Part shown: piece by piece, positions 12,101 to 21,800 of the stretch | Layout of the letters: every line of letters begins with the position of its first letter | How positions within the stretch are numbered: position 1 is the stretch's first letter | Assembly: GCA_016630955.3 (NCBI GenBank) | Contig: CM049987.1 | Location: forward strand, 1,426,001-1,490,000 | DNA: 64,000 nucleotides | DNA from: Didymella arachidicola | Lineage: Eukaryota; Ascomycota; Dothideomycetes; Pleosporales; Didymellaceae | Reading direction: 5' to 3' | Notes under the pieces: model-generated | The model's database searches: none | Told to the model about the DNA's origin: nothing | Seen by the model: the letters and a program-made list of their open reading frames with translations, nothing else | Translations under genes and position numbers: made by a program

Positions 12101-15100
12101 GCCCGGATACCGTGGACAAGTCAAACATCTGTCTGGGAGCGTCCTTCGGCTCGCTTGCATGACCAGTGACGGAGGACATATTGAAAGTTTGACGGGGAGC
12201 CTCACGGGGCTCACTGGCATGAGCGGACACCTCTGAAACTCCGAATTGCTGCCTCTGAACATCTCGAGGTTCCGTCATGTGACCAGAAACGCTCGACATA
12301 TCGAATAAAGGTGCGGGCACAGCCCTTGGCTCAGTGTCATGGCCAGATACTGAAGAAAGGTTGAAGACCGGCGTGGGCACAGATCGGGGCTCGGTTGTGT
12401 GACCAGAGACAGCGGAAACGCCGAGGGCGGGCGTAGCAACTGCACGTGGAGACGTAGCATGGCCCGCAACCGAAGAGAAGTTGAAGACTGGTGCAGGCGG
12501 AGACTGAGGTGAGGTATGTTGAGCATGATGAGCCTCCATTGCAGAGATGACAAGAGACGGTGCTGTGGGGATCCGTGGTGACGTATCGTGGGCAGCTGTA
12601 GACGAGATGGTCAGGGGCACAGATGCGGGGGCCCTTGGAGAAGATTCATGTCCAGACACTGTGGAGATATTGAGCGACGGTGGTGAGACAAGCTTTGGCT
12701 CGGTGTGGTTGAAGGCGTGCGCCGAGAGCTGGAGCTGAGGCGGAAGTGACACCGCTGGGCTGGTACCCTGGCTGACCAACGACGAAAGATGCAGCTCAGC
12801 TGGCTGAGGTGCTTGAGGTTGAGCATCGTGAATCTTGTAGATAGACGATACGCTCACATGTTGTGGCACGCTGGGCTCGGTCATTGTGCTAGAATCAACC
12901 ATAGCTACCATGGGGATGGTTCGCTGCAGAGCCGACCTGCCCAGAACGCTCTTCTCCGTCGCAGACTCAGGAGATACGATGCTTGATCGTCCTGGAGTGC
13001 CCTCAAACGCACTGTCTGTATCTTCGCCTCCACTGAGACCATCCAGCTCGGCAAACAAGCTTCTGCCCTGGGCAGGCGTGCTTTGATTGCTGTTGCTGGC
13101 CGGAGAATCTCTCGCCGTTGGTGGTGTGCCGTGGTGGAAGATGTCTTGGAGGCTTCCTCTAGGTGTCCCGGTCGACTTACGAGAGCTTGACGGCCGCAGG
13201 TAGCGGAAGGACGAGTTGCGTTTCCGGCTCTGAGGAGTGCGTGCATTCCGATCAGACTCAGATCCAGAGTTCGACGCGGTGCTCTCATAGATGTCGCGGT
13301 AGCTCTGACCGCTCTGTTTGCGCCGAATAATCGCAGGCGATCTGTTGCGGATGGTGCCCTGGTTCGATCCCATCTCGGTCTCGGTCAATTCGTCGCTGCT
13401 ATCGCCGTCAAGAGTCTCAGCACCAGTCTGGAAGGCATCTGTCTCGGTAGCCGTGCCGTCGTCGTTCGCAGTCTCGAAAGCAGCATCCGAGGCTTCGTTG
13501 GCCGTCTCGAAGCCTTCGTTGGCGCTGGTGTCGGCCATGGAGGTGTAGCCGCTGAGAAAAGCGCCGGGAACCGAGTGGTGAGGCCTTTGAGGTTTGCTGG
13601 GAGAAGGGACTAGGTCTTGCTCTTCCCACTCATCGTCGTCGAGTTCCATGATGACTTCTTGCGTGCCTTGCCTCATCGCACCAAGACGGTCTGGTCGGGC
13701 TGGCTTCTTAAACACATCCTTGTCAGCCTTCTTCCGTTTGCTTGCACTGCCAGGGGCCTTGGACTCGTTGCGAGCAACATCAATCTCATCGCGAGCGTCT
13801 TGAAGCATGCGCTTCAATTCGATCTTTTCAGTCTTCTCGCGGTGGATATTGTTCTTGAGCTGCTGGATCATACGGTGAGCGTGCTGCAAAGAGTGCTTGA
13901 GGGTCTCAGACTCGAGCTGGCCGTGACGAGGAGTAGCCTTGCTAGGAGAAGGTGGTGGGGAGTGCTCGGGAGTCAAATTCTCGCCTTCGTGGAAGCTGGC
14001 ATCCGGGGAATCCTCCTCGGGAGAAAGGTGCTCGTCGCCTCTTATTCGGTACGCGACAGCCTTTGCGAGTTCCTGATTCTGCGTGGACAGATCCTCGACC
14101 TTGCGCTGGAGAGCATTGCGCTCAGCCTCTCCCATGGCCACATTTCGTCGCAGTCCAGAGAGTTCGGTCTCGTGCTGCTTGACTCTGTTGATGTGGTCGT
14201 CACTCAACTTTGCGTACAGGCCCTTGAGCTCTTCAAATTCACGCTCCAGGGTCGATTTCTCGGCCCTGGCCAAGCTCAGATTGTGCGTGAGACGATTCTC
14301 CTTGTCGGCCGCTGATTTGGACAGTGCTTCGAAATCGCGCACTTGGGTCTCCAGGCTCCAGTTGACATCTTTCAAACGGGAGTCGCTCTCATCGAGAGCG
14401 CGCAGACGCTGAGACAGGCCTTCCACCTCGATCTCCAGGTTCGCCCTGTCCAGCTCGGCAGACTTGAGCGATTCTTCTTTATCCAGCAGCACAGCCTGCA
14501 ATTCCTTGAGTTGCGACAACAGAGATGTGGAGATCTCGGTGGCCAGATGGATGTCCTGGATGCGGTTTGGCTGCTGGTTCCTTTGCTTGCGAGATGGAAC
14601 GCTGACTTTGGTGGGAGAGCTCATGGCATCGCTGGCGTAGACAGAGCTGCCGTTGAGATCAGATTCGCCGCTGGGCACACGGGACTTTGGCAGGAAAGCA
14701 CGCGCCGTCTCGCGTCCCACCTCGTTGAACTCCTTTTCGATCTCGGCCAAGCGCGAGCGCAACTCAGGGCCGATATCATCGTCCGCGTGCTGTCCCTCCA
14801 CTTCCTTCAGCCGCTCCTCCAGCTCCTTGCGCTGCTGCACAAGCGCATTGCCCAGGTGTGATGTCTCCTGCAGTCGACGGGTCGTTTCGGCGAGATGTGC
14901 CTCCAGAGCCCGCTTGGCCTGCACCGGAGAGCCATTAAGGTACAGCGAGAACTGCGAGTTGTCAAAGGCCGAATAGCGCTGCCTGTGGCCGTCTTGCGTT
15001 GTGAATGGGTCGAGGCGGTTGTAGTCGTCCACCACCAGCGCACCTGGCGGTGGATTTGCCGTCGTTGCCATGTCTGATTCGGCAATTTCGGCGTTCACTG

Positions 15101-15113
15101 TTCCATCGCCCAA
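9138..15113 (-). CDS. apsA: ApsA/Num1-like cortical PH-domain protein
   Basis: A single uninterrupted frame of 1991 residues. Residues ~60-350 are coiled coil. Residues ~800-1410 are about 28 degenerate units of roughly 20 residues with a core like TEPxxPxxxxF/LxxSSxSxH. Residues ~1655-1755 form the Mcp5/Num1-type PH domain, recognised by GEYLWKYTRKTMGGG and HRRFFWIHPYTRTLYWSD. A Ser/Arg-rich tail with RAESR/RTESR repeats follows. In Aspergillus ApsA and yeast Num1, such proteins bind the plasma membrane through the PH domain and anchor dynein for nuclear migration; cortical nuclear positioning is inferred here by homology. The start MGDGTVNAEIAESDM is the first ATG in frame. Long antisense frames inside this gene are shadows created by its composition. 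Confidence 0.88.
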   Translation of the reverse strand: MGDGTVNAEIAESDMATTANPPPGALVVDDYNRLDPFTTQDGHRQRYSAFDNSQFSLYLNGSPVQAKRALEAHLAETTRRLQETSHLGNALVQQRKELEERLKEVEGQHADDDIGPELRSRLAEIEKEFNEVGRETARAFLPKSRVPSGESDLNGSSVYASDAMSSPTKVSVPSRKQRNQQPNRIQDIHLATEISTSLLSQLKELQAVLLDKEESLKSAELDRANLEIEVEGLSQRLRALDESDSRLKDVNWSLETQVRDFEALSKSAADKENRLTHNLSLARAEKSTLEREFEELKGLYAKLSDDHINRVKQHETELSGLRRNVAMGEAERNALQRKVEDLSTQNQELAKAVAYRIRGDEHLSPEEDSPDASFHEGENLTPEHSPPPSPSKATPRHGQLESETLKHSLQHAHRMIQQLKNNIHREKTEKIELKRMLQDARDEIDVARNESKAPGSASKRKKADKDVFKKPARPDRLGAMRQGTQEVIMELDDDEWEEQDLVPSPSKPQRPHHSVPGAFLSGYTSMADTSANEGFETANEASDAAFETANDDGTATETDAFQTGAETLDGDSSDELTETEMGSNQGTIRNRSPAIIRRKQSGQSYRDIYESTASNSGSESDRNARTPQSRKRNSSFRYLRPSSSRKSTGTPRGSLQDIFHHGTPPTARDSPASNSNQSTPAQGRSLFAELDGLSGGEDTDSAFEGTPGRSSIVSPESATEKSVLGRSALQRTIPMVAMVDSSTMTEPSVPQHVSVSSIYKIHDAQPQAPQPAELHLSSLVSQGTSPAVSLPPQLQLSAHAFNHTEPKLVSPPSLNISTVSGHESSPRAPASVPLTISSTAAHDTSPRIPTAPSLVISAMEAHHAQHTSPQSPPAPVFNFSSVAGHATSPRAVATPALGVSAVSGHTTEPRSVPTPVFNLSSVSGHDTEPRAVPAPLFDMSSVSGHMTEPRDVQRQQFGVSEVSAHASEPREAPRQTFNMSSVTGHASEPKDAPRQMFDLSTVSGHATEPQHAQAAPLDMSSMSHQSTEPDESHQHGLGLKALAPAALVASGVVASQMTEPEEASRSLIEPHGVASSSVNRAVDGEDARKQSPLALSTFSAHSTEPADVPRAPLSTFSTTSSQATEPYQPKPAPHQFSLHSSQATEPVLPKQALHALSSQTSQATEPFAPKQVSNQLSVHSAQTTEPLTPRQQPLQIASFASNATKPVVPKQQSLQMSNFASRSTVPVIPKQQSLQLSWFASEATEPMAPKPTAPQLSALAYQSSEPFDAPKALPVFSTMSAQTTEPVQPRAVSSSFSTFSSQTTDPREPPRQALPGVSLVTAQHTEPLHPATASSGFSDVKTVRNDEPESPTVPAFLPTPSRPSTANRLVAPGLTLSNLSIQHTEPQIPSRPVTAHRTGPTPWTLDFAQATQPWSQDRDVESDQTPLEDQTARSPLAPISANTVHKLTRSAMTDGGTQTMVSADQIDKLLLARGSNRQIGTIATAGIEKSLSPPPSPSRRHSGERVPRRPGSSGSVRSRAASPPPLPADHKQVIAAAALMQPVVAATSTNMGPPVMPASAYKKPSTPSLRTGTATLTPSRIGGTTPRARRRSTNRSDARSGASSPISRRSSISSFTSEVDQRFNTAGGPTFAPPGLPPGATDPRMIQAITQTMIGEYLWKYTRKTMGGGMSDTRHRRFFWIHPYTRTLYWSDRDPQTAGKTELKAKSVAIESVEEVEDSNPTPPGLHQKSLLVSTPGRSIKFTAATSRRHETWFNALSYLCQRVEEGAEEPEQRPPESPAANEIQDEFNAGYRSASRATGRSRVSNTSRMSRNTTLSRDEVPTLRQHHVTPQRAASTEPGQTSSMSGRFSSLLRPNSAMRGSFSSRRSRIDESTFEEPTAATMDLSREIHDHVERDIEGMVNVRACCDGRHDVGHLHMHSMKHRHNSHSALSNRPSFIGSLTSRSSSRADTRAESRAESRTESRTESRMEARNDRIQHRNDLEASNFSAGG
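10870..12900 (-). repeat. Coding tandem repeat array in apsA, ~20-residue period
   Basis: About 28 diverged copies of a ~60 bp unit encode TEP-type repeats. The early units read SSPRAP, TSPRIP and TSPQSP; the middle units TEPRSV, TEPRAV, SEPREA and SEPKDA; the late units TEPYQP, TEPVLP, TEPFAP and TKPVVP. The gradual shift indicates stepwise local duplication. Repeats of variable number are known in the Num1/ApsA family. The boundaries are approximate. Confidence 0.8.
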
Positions 15114-16747
15114 GAGTAGTATTACAAAGGTGCAAAGGTGTAAAGGAGGTCAGTCCGAAGGGGGTGTCTAGGCAGCGGTCGCAGACAAAGAAGTGGTGCG
15201 TTTGGTGTTGTCGAAGAGGCTCCAGATTGCGCCCAGCGAAGGGGTTGCTCGAGTGTTTGGCGACGCGTGAAAGGTAGGGGGACAGGCTGCGAGGGCTGGA
15301 ACACTTGGGCGTCGCAGGGGGTATCGGCGTCGCTGGCGGTCCACAACTACACGGGTAAAAGAAGAAAAGAAACAGAAAGAGAGAGGCCACGGGGGGCACG
15401 AAGAGAATGGCGAAGGAGGTGGGCGGGATGCGCGACAGGTGGAAGCTGGGTGTTGTGCAGAGACGAGATGAGAGGCGTCTGTGCGAGGCGCTAGCGCTGC
15501 CAAACACGCAGCGGGTGAAGGCGCTGTTTGTTCCTGATTGGCCTGCGATGTTGACCTGAACGCATCCAAGGTATCGATAAACAATGACTACATCATCTCA
15601 CGCGTCGTGCCCCTCACTTTCGTGTGCCGAGCGGCGCGGTGCAGACGCGTTTTGCTGACAGCTGAATATTGAGGTGTTGAATGAAACATCCCCGCCGTCA
15701 ACAAAGCAGTAACAAAGGGTATCCTGGCACGTCGAGGGGGCTCATGACAGCACCAAAACAAATGACGTGAATATGAAACATTGACTCAATCATCAAAAAG
15801 TCATTGTAGGCGACTGCAGATTGTATGAGGGTGAGACAAAAGGAATCAGTATTCTGTCGCACTCGAGGTTGATGTGGTGCAACCAGGGTCCAGGATAGAC
15901 GTCGACGACCTGGGAGGTCGAGTCTCTCACCAGGATATGTTAGTGTTACTCAAGGGTTTGCGTAGACTCCGAAGGCGGTGTCAGACAAACGGTACGGCGA
16001 GAATGCACTGAAGCAGCAATGGATGTTGTTTGGGCCTATCTCTGTGTAGCTTGGGAGGTCTCTTATGCATTTGCTCCTCAAGTCATCTGTGGCATGCAGC
16101 GTATATCAGCTACAAGTCCTCTGCTGCTGGGTTTGTAAGTCGTAGAAATTGGTCCAGACTTGATCATGTGAGTCTACATGGTACCTATGTGAGGAGCGGC
16201 CGTCGATTCACGGCGGCGGTGCAGAGAACAGTGTGGAGCCACAGGCTTCTGGAACTCGGGCAGGACAGCAGTGCCCCACCAGCGGATGTTTAGCGACGAC
16301 GCAAGCGGGATGGCGCTGGGAGTCGCGAGACGATTGTGAGCGAAAGTCGAGCGAGCCCCTCGGTGAAGGGAGAAAGTTTCTGCGTGGGTGTGCGCGTGTT
16401 GACAGTGCTGGTGACTCTACCGGTCGTTCCTCTGCATCGTTTGCTCCTCATGCATCGCTCGTGCTTGTTCCTGTGAGGCTTCCCCTAGCACTCATTCGGC
16501 TGCCTGCGTCTCCCCACGTGCGTAGAGGAGTGCCGCAACCAGGCTTGCGTCCTGTGACTCGGCTCCACCAGCGACTGCTCCGTTCCGGATGCGTCTGTTT
16601 GCGCCAGGTACGCTCTCTGGCACGACGTCGGCACGCTCGCCGCCATGGGTTGAGCAGCTTGAGCAGAGACACTGACAGGCCGCGCCAGGTGTCGTTTTGG
16701 ACATTCACGCATCGCCCATTACCTGAGGAGCGAGGAGCGAGGACTGA
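15114..16747. promoter_or_regulatory. Long intergenic between divergent genes; apsA upstream region
   Basis: About 1.6 kb between the apsA start and the tandem repeat at 16748. The part nearest apsA (15150-15480) is purine-rich on the plus strand, so the apsA sense strand carries the long pyrimidine tracts common in fungal promoters and leaders. The several short frames here are low-complexity and unsupported. No specific binding site is claimed. Confidence 0.4.
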
Positions 16748-16869
16748 GACTGACGACTGTGGACTGACGACTGTGGACTGACGGCCGAGACTGACGACTG
16801 TGGACTGACGGCCGAGACTGACGACTGTGGACTGACGGTCGAGACTGACGACTGTGGACTGACGGCCGA
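16748..16869. repeat. 27-bp minisatellite, about 4.5 copies
   Basis: The period is 27 bp with unit gactgacgactgtggactg followed by acggccga. Copies are nearly identical (one reads cggtcga). The array lies 77-198 bp upstream of the start at 16946, so in the probable promoter or 5' UTR. A second low-complexity tract of ggcacaggcgcaaa/ggcaca units follows at about 16890-16940. Confidence 0.9.
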
Positions 16870-16945
16870 GGACCCGAGGCGTGACGACACAGGCGCAAAG
16901 GCACAGGCGCAAAGGCACAGGCACAGGCACAGGCAGGCACGGTCC

Positions 16946-18542
16946 ATGCACCTTCACGCGACGCCGAGCCTGGCGGCCGAGGTCCCAGCAGGCGTCGCGC
17001 AGGCGCAGCTGGACGTGCTGGCGCGCGACGTCGAGGCGCGCCGGGTGCAGCTCGAGGCGGACATCGACGCATACATTGCGCGCAAGCACGACGAGCTGCG
17101 GCAGTATGAGACGGAGGTATGCTTGCTTGCTTGCCTGCCTGCTTGCGTGCGACGGCATTCCTACGCATCCGGCCACAGAGGCCCCGACTAACGCGGCCTA
17201 GCTTGTAGAGACGCTGCGTGCCATGGGCCGCGACGACGACCCCGACGACGACCCCGACGACGGCCCCGACGCTGCCTCACGACGCTCCAGCGCCGCCTCG
17301 ACCGACAGCAGAGGCGAGCGGACGTCACAATCCCATTCTCCCTCACCCCCACCCTTACCTTCACCTCCCCCCTCGCAGCCCGACGAGCACAAAAAGGCGA
17401 AGAAGCACGGCCGCGTGCACAAGCGCGAGCGAGAACTGTACGGCCTCGTCACGCCCGTCTTCCTGCCGCTGCTCGACGCCCGCGAGTCGACGTCGACGTC
17501 GCCCGAGAAGAAGCCCGCGCCCGCGCCCCAGCATGCCGCCCGCCCCCCGCCGCACTCTCAGGACGACATGCCGGCCGACGCGCCTGCCAAGGACGTCAAG
17601 AAGCGCCGCAGCTCCATCAAGAAGAAGTCCGCCCTCCGCCTCAGCAGCGCCCCGCGCATCCGCAAGCGCGTCTCCCTCGTCATCGACGACCACGTCGTCC
17701 TGCCCAGCGACACCATCGCAGAGCCCGCCCTGACCTCGCCCGCCAGCGACACCACCTCGCTCACCGCCTCGACCGCCTCGCTCGACGACCTGATCGACCC
17801 ACGCCTGACCGCCGACGGGCCTGTTTTCATCGAGCACACCGACGCCGTCCACCACAGCCTGCCGCTGAGCACGCCACAGCCAGCCAAGGCCGCCGTCACA
17901 GAAGGGAACAGCTCACCGCCCACGAGCTCACATGTCACGAGCCCACAACCCACGAGCCCGCACGTCACCAGTCCACACGCCACGACCTCGCACGTCACCA
18001 GTCCACACGCCACGACCTCACACCTCACGAGCCCACCCCTTCCCTACGCCCCGCCCAGCTACGCAACCCGCTCCTTCCTCGACCCGCCCCCAGAAGCCAT
18101 GCACATAGAGGACCTCCCCTCGCTCCCCACCGCCCCGGGGCCGGGCCCCATCTATCCCTCCACCGACGACGCCGAAGACGAGCTCGCCTCCCAGGCCGTC
18201 GCCCACGACGACCAAGGCTTCCAGACGTACGTCGGCGGCATCAGCGGCTCCGGCGTCGACGACGTGAACCAGGCCGGCAGCGTCGGCTATCCCTCCTCCC
18301 TCGGCGCCAGCTATCTCGAGAGCTACATGCAGGGCCGTCCCCTGAGCGTGCGCATGGCAGCCGCTGAGCGCGAGGGCGATACGGCCGAGCTGAGGAAGTT
18401 GAGGGCGCTCGAGGAGAGAAGGAGAAAGAGGGAGAGCGAGGAGAAGAAGCAGAATGCTGATGACGAGGACTGGGACGTGCCGCTGGCCAAGAGCAGGGAT
18501 GCTGATGAAGATGATTTCATGGGGAGTATGGATGATTTTTGA
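16946..18542 (+). CDS. Unrecognised low-complexity protein, 503 residues
   Basis: Exons 16946-17116 and 17202-18542. The 85 bp intron has donor gtatgc, branch-like gactaac and acceptor cctag, and the join is phase 0. The short first exon encodes a helical stretch (AQAQLDVLARDVEARRVQLE) that continues after the splice. Then follow Asp- and Pro/Ser-rich segments, a basic patch with KKAKKHGRVHKRERELYGLV, KKRRSSIKKKSALR (nuclear-localisation-like), a Thr/Ser/His/Pro repeat with HVTSPHATTS units near 17930-18040, and a more conserved-looking end: YLESYMQGRPLSVRMAAA, a charged helix and an acidic tail ending DDFMGSMDDF. Composition and basic patches suggest a disordered nuclear protein, but this is inference; I do not recognise the family. 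Confidence 0.75.
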
Positions 18543-18710
18543 TACGTACATCGCCATGTCTTGGATAAGGAGTGCTTTTTGAACAACGACGGCGTTGGGC
18601 GACGCGATTAGACTCAAGTCAGCAAGACTGGACAGCTTGGCTTTGTATATAGTAGATTTGTATATTGGCGGTGTACTCATGTTTCCACCTGCACAATAAT
18701 TACAACAAAC

Positions 18711-18801
18711 CATCCACCTACAACATCTACCTACAATATCCACCTACAATATCCACCTACAACGTCCACCTACAACACCCACCACAACACCCATCTACGA
18801 C
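18711..18801. repeat. 13-bp minisatellite, ~6-7 copies
   Basis: Unit catccacctacaa, with copies starting cat, tat, cgt or cac. It lies in the 252 bp between two convergent genes and its last copy runs into the stop codon of the minus-strand gene at 18795. Confidence 0.8.
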
Positions 18802-21800
18802 AGCCATCGCTCGTCCAACCCAACCACAAACTCCCTATCCACCCCCACAAAACTCCGCCAGAAATCAACCTCTAGCCGCCACGGCTTCGTCTGCACTGCC
18901 CACGTCGCCCCCTCGCTGAACCGCCGACACTCGCCCTCATCCCTTCCCATGACCACAATCAGATCCCGCGCCACCCACACCTGCTTACCCCACACATACT
19001 CGTACGGTTGCAGCCGCTGCGAGAGCTGCTGGTGCACGCTCCACTCGCTGTACGGCATGTCCTTTGGCACAAACTTCCACTCCCAGCAGCGCCCGCGGTC
19101 ATCGAGGAACGCGCACAACGGCCGCTTGTCCACGCCCATCATGAGCGGGTAAAAGTGTGGCGCCGACCAGAGCCGGAGCAGGCTGAAGCGCGCGGCCGGG
19201 TGTTGGGCTGCGAAGCTGCTTATCGCGGCGCTGATCGAGGACGCGGTTATGCATGTGGGATCGTCGATGGATGAGGTGAGGCGCACGGAGGGGAGGCCCC
19301 GCCGGTAGTCAATGTACATGTCCAGCGCGCGCCCTGGCTCGGCCGCCGCTGTTGCAACGCCCGCTGCGCTACCGCCGTAGGATGCGCAGATGACGCCGGC
19401 CTTGAACAGCTTGGCGATGATGGGACGCAGCGCTTTGCGCCAGGATAACGGGTAGATGTCGTCGATGGCGTCGCCGGGCGCGCGCCCCTTATCGGACAGC
19501 AGGGCATCCCAGTCCTTCCAGAAGGCCTTGGGCATGGTCTTGTTGCTCCTGTGCGTGCGCCGGTCGGGCGGGTGGAGCGCGCGTGCGGCCTGGTCGAGGA
19601 GCGCCGTGTCGCGCCATGGCTCGCCGTGGGGGGAGGCGAGGAACGCTGCGCCCGAGTAGAAGACGGCGATGGCAGCGTAAGCGCTAAAGGCATCGTCGCT
19701 GATGCGGCGCTCTTCGCGGAAGAGATGGGACATGCGCATCGTCTTGCAGAGCTCAAAGGGCTCGGGGTTGAGAGTCCCGTTTTCCATCACGTACGCGTCC
19801 ATGGCGTCCACCATATACTTGTGCTCTACGTAGCGTTGGAGGGCCGAGGGATCGGCATCGCCGAGATGGAAGCTTTGTTTGAAGACTGTCGCTGTTAGCC
19901 ATAGACAGTACACATCGTGGTTCGTGACTCCGCCTACCTTTGCTCTTCTGACGGTCAATGTGCCGGTAGAAGTCAGCCTCCATGCCGCGGTCGCTGTGGT
20001 CATACTCTTGCAGACAGCGCAGAGCAAAACGGCAGCATCCCATGAGTTCCACCGGGTCCGTCCTGATCGACTTTGGCAGTTTCCTTGCTCTCTTGGACTC
20101 GGGGTCGCGCAGTATGGATACGAAGTAGTCTTCCCCTCTACTCATCGTTGACCTGAACTGCTCAGCAAGGATCTCGACGGCTTCTGCGACGTCCTCGCTC
20201 TCTCCAGGCTTTAGCTCGCTTTTGTGGACAAGCTCAAGTCCGTCGTGGTCACTCTTATCTTCCCAGTCAGAATCACCATCATCTTCGACCTCGCCAAGGT
20301 CAGTGCCATCGGACGATTCGACTTCGTCCTCGGTGTCCAGATCGCCGGCGAACCTGCGGAAGTCGATGGGATCCGTTTCGAACATCTCCATGGCGCTCGG
20401 GACGTGGCGATAGAGGTCGTTGGGTAGAAGCCCGGTATTTTCGAGCGGGAACAGGATGGCATCCTCCAGCTCGTCGGCCTCGGTGTACTTGTAGCTGTCT
20501 ATGAATGCTTCCTTGCCAAAGCCGCCCTGTGGAGACCACGACCATGCACGCGCATTCTTTTCGAGCCCGTCCCAGATACTCTCCGCCTTCTCGTCTGGCT
20601 TGATGCTGCGCACTCGCTCAGTGACCGGGTCTCTGGTAAGCGTTTTGAGGATCGGACCAGCAGTGGAGAACATGTCCTTGAGCTCACGCACTCTCATTGC
20701 CCGAGTGAGTACCTCCTCGATCTTGCGTTGCAAGGTAAGGAATGACCGACCCGGACTGGAGTCCCAGATGTACACATCGTAGAACTCTTCGAACCCGATG
20801 TGCCATTTGCGAGACTTGTCCATCGCTTCGAAGAATGTGGGACACACTTCTCCAACGATATCATACTCGTTCCTGCTGGCTCTACCCCACCCGCTCTTCT
20901 TGCGAAAGAGCCATAGTTCATCTTCAGGCGGGGAGATGAGGATGCGGCCGGTCTTCCCATCACGAACGAGGGCACGCAGCTCCCACGACTCCATGGCAAG
21001 ATACTGGATGAAACGTCGGCTGACAGGGTCATCGCGCTTGACGTGTCCACAAATGAAGTTTCTCATCTCCGTGTGTTGGTGGGCTCTGCGAGTCATGCCA
21101 CGACTCCCTGTTTGGAAGTAGTTGGTGACGGACTCCGCTTTGTCTGCATGAAAGTATGGTATGAAGCCTAGCTGAAGGAGCTGTTGTCGTGTCAGATCGC
21201 CGATGAACTTGGTCCACTTTGGTGCAGGGAAGTATTGGTACAAGCACAAGATGTTCAGCTCGAAGAATTCGTTCCAGTTGCGACAGAGCTCGACAGCGTC
21301 GAAGAGATCGGAATCCTTGGCGATGATAGAAAAGTGGAACCAACCACCGCGAGTGAGCGCTTTTTCGCTCGGGTAGTTGTACATGTAGCGTCCACAGATC
21401 TTGATACGGGTGCGCTTGCGAGTGTATTGGCTCTCGTCTGTGACCTTGCCGAAGTCGACGGCGCCAGACTGTTCGGTGAATGGGCTCCTCTGGTTCTTGT
21501 TTGCCTTCTTCGCCGACTTCTCGCGCTTTGTCTTGTAGTTTTCGGGTATTTTGCCCTGCTTGAACTTGAGACGGTACTTATCCGGTGTCTTGTAGACGTC
21601 GCGGTCGTCTTCGGTTTCTTCCTTCTCGTCAGCATCTTCCAGATCTTCGACTCCGTCCCGTTCACGAATGAAGTCCGCGCAAGCATCGCGAACGTCTTGC
21701 AGTACCGGACGCTCCAGCTTGAGGCACAGGTCGCGAAGACTCTCGCGCGAGACCTCTTCCTTGCCCACAAACTCTTCGATGCTCTCGGCCTTGAGTGCGG

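Noticed and set aside
13617..14315. 232-residue plus-strand frame inside apsA
   Set aside because: It is antisense to the coiled-coil coding region; its composition (Leu/Val/Arg runs) is what the complement of Glu/Lys/Gln/Leu-rich codons gives.
15885..15950. tRNA-like B-box sequence (gaggtcgagtctctc)
   Set aside because: No acceptor stem, A-box or anticodon arm could be folded around it by eye.
16448..17176. 242-residue minus-strand frame upstream of and overlapping the gene at 16946
   Set aside because: It translates the 27-bp minisatellite into Ser/Val/Gln repeats and overlaps a supported splice junction on the other strand.
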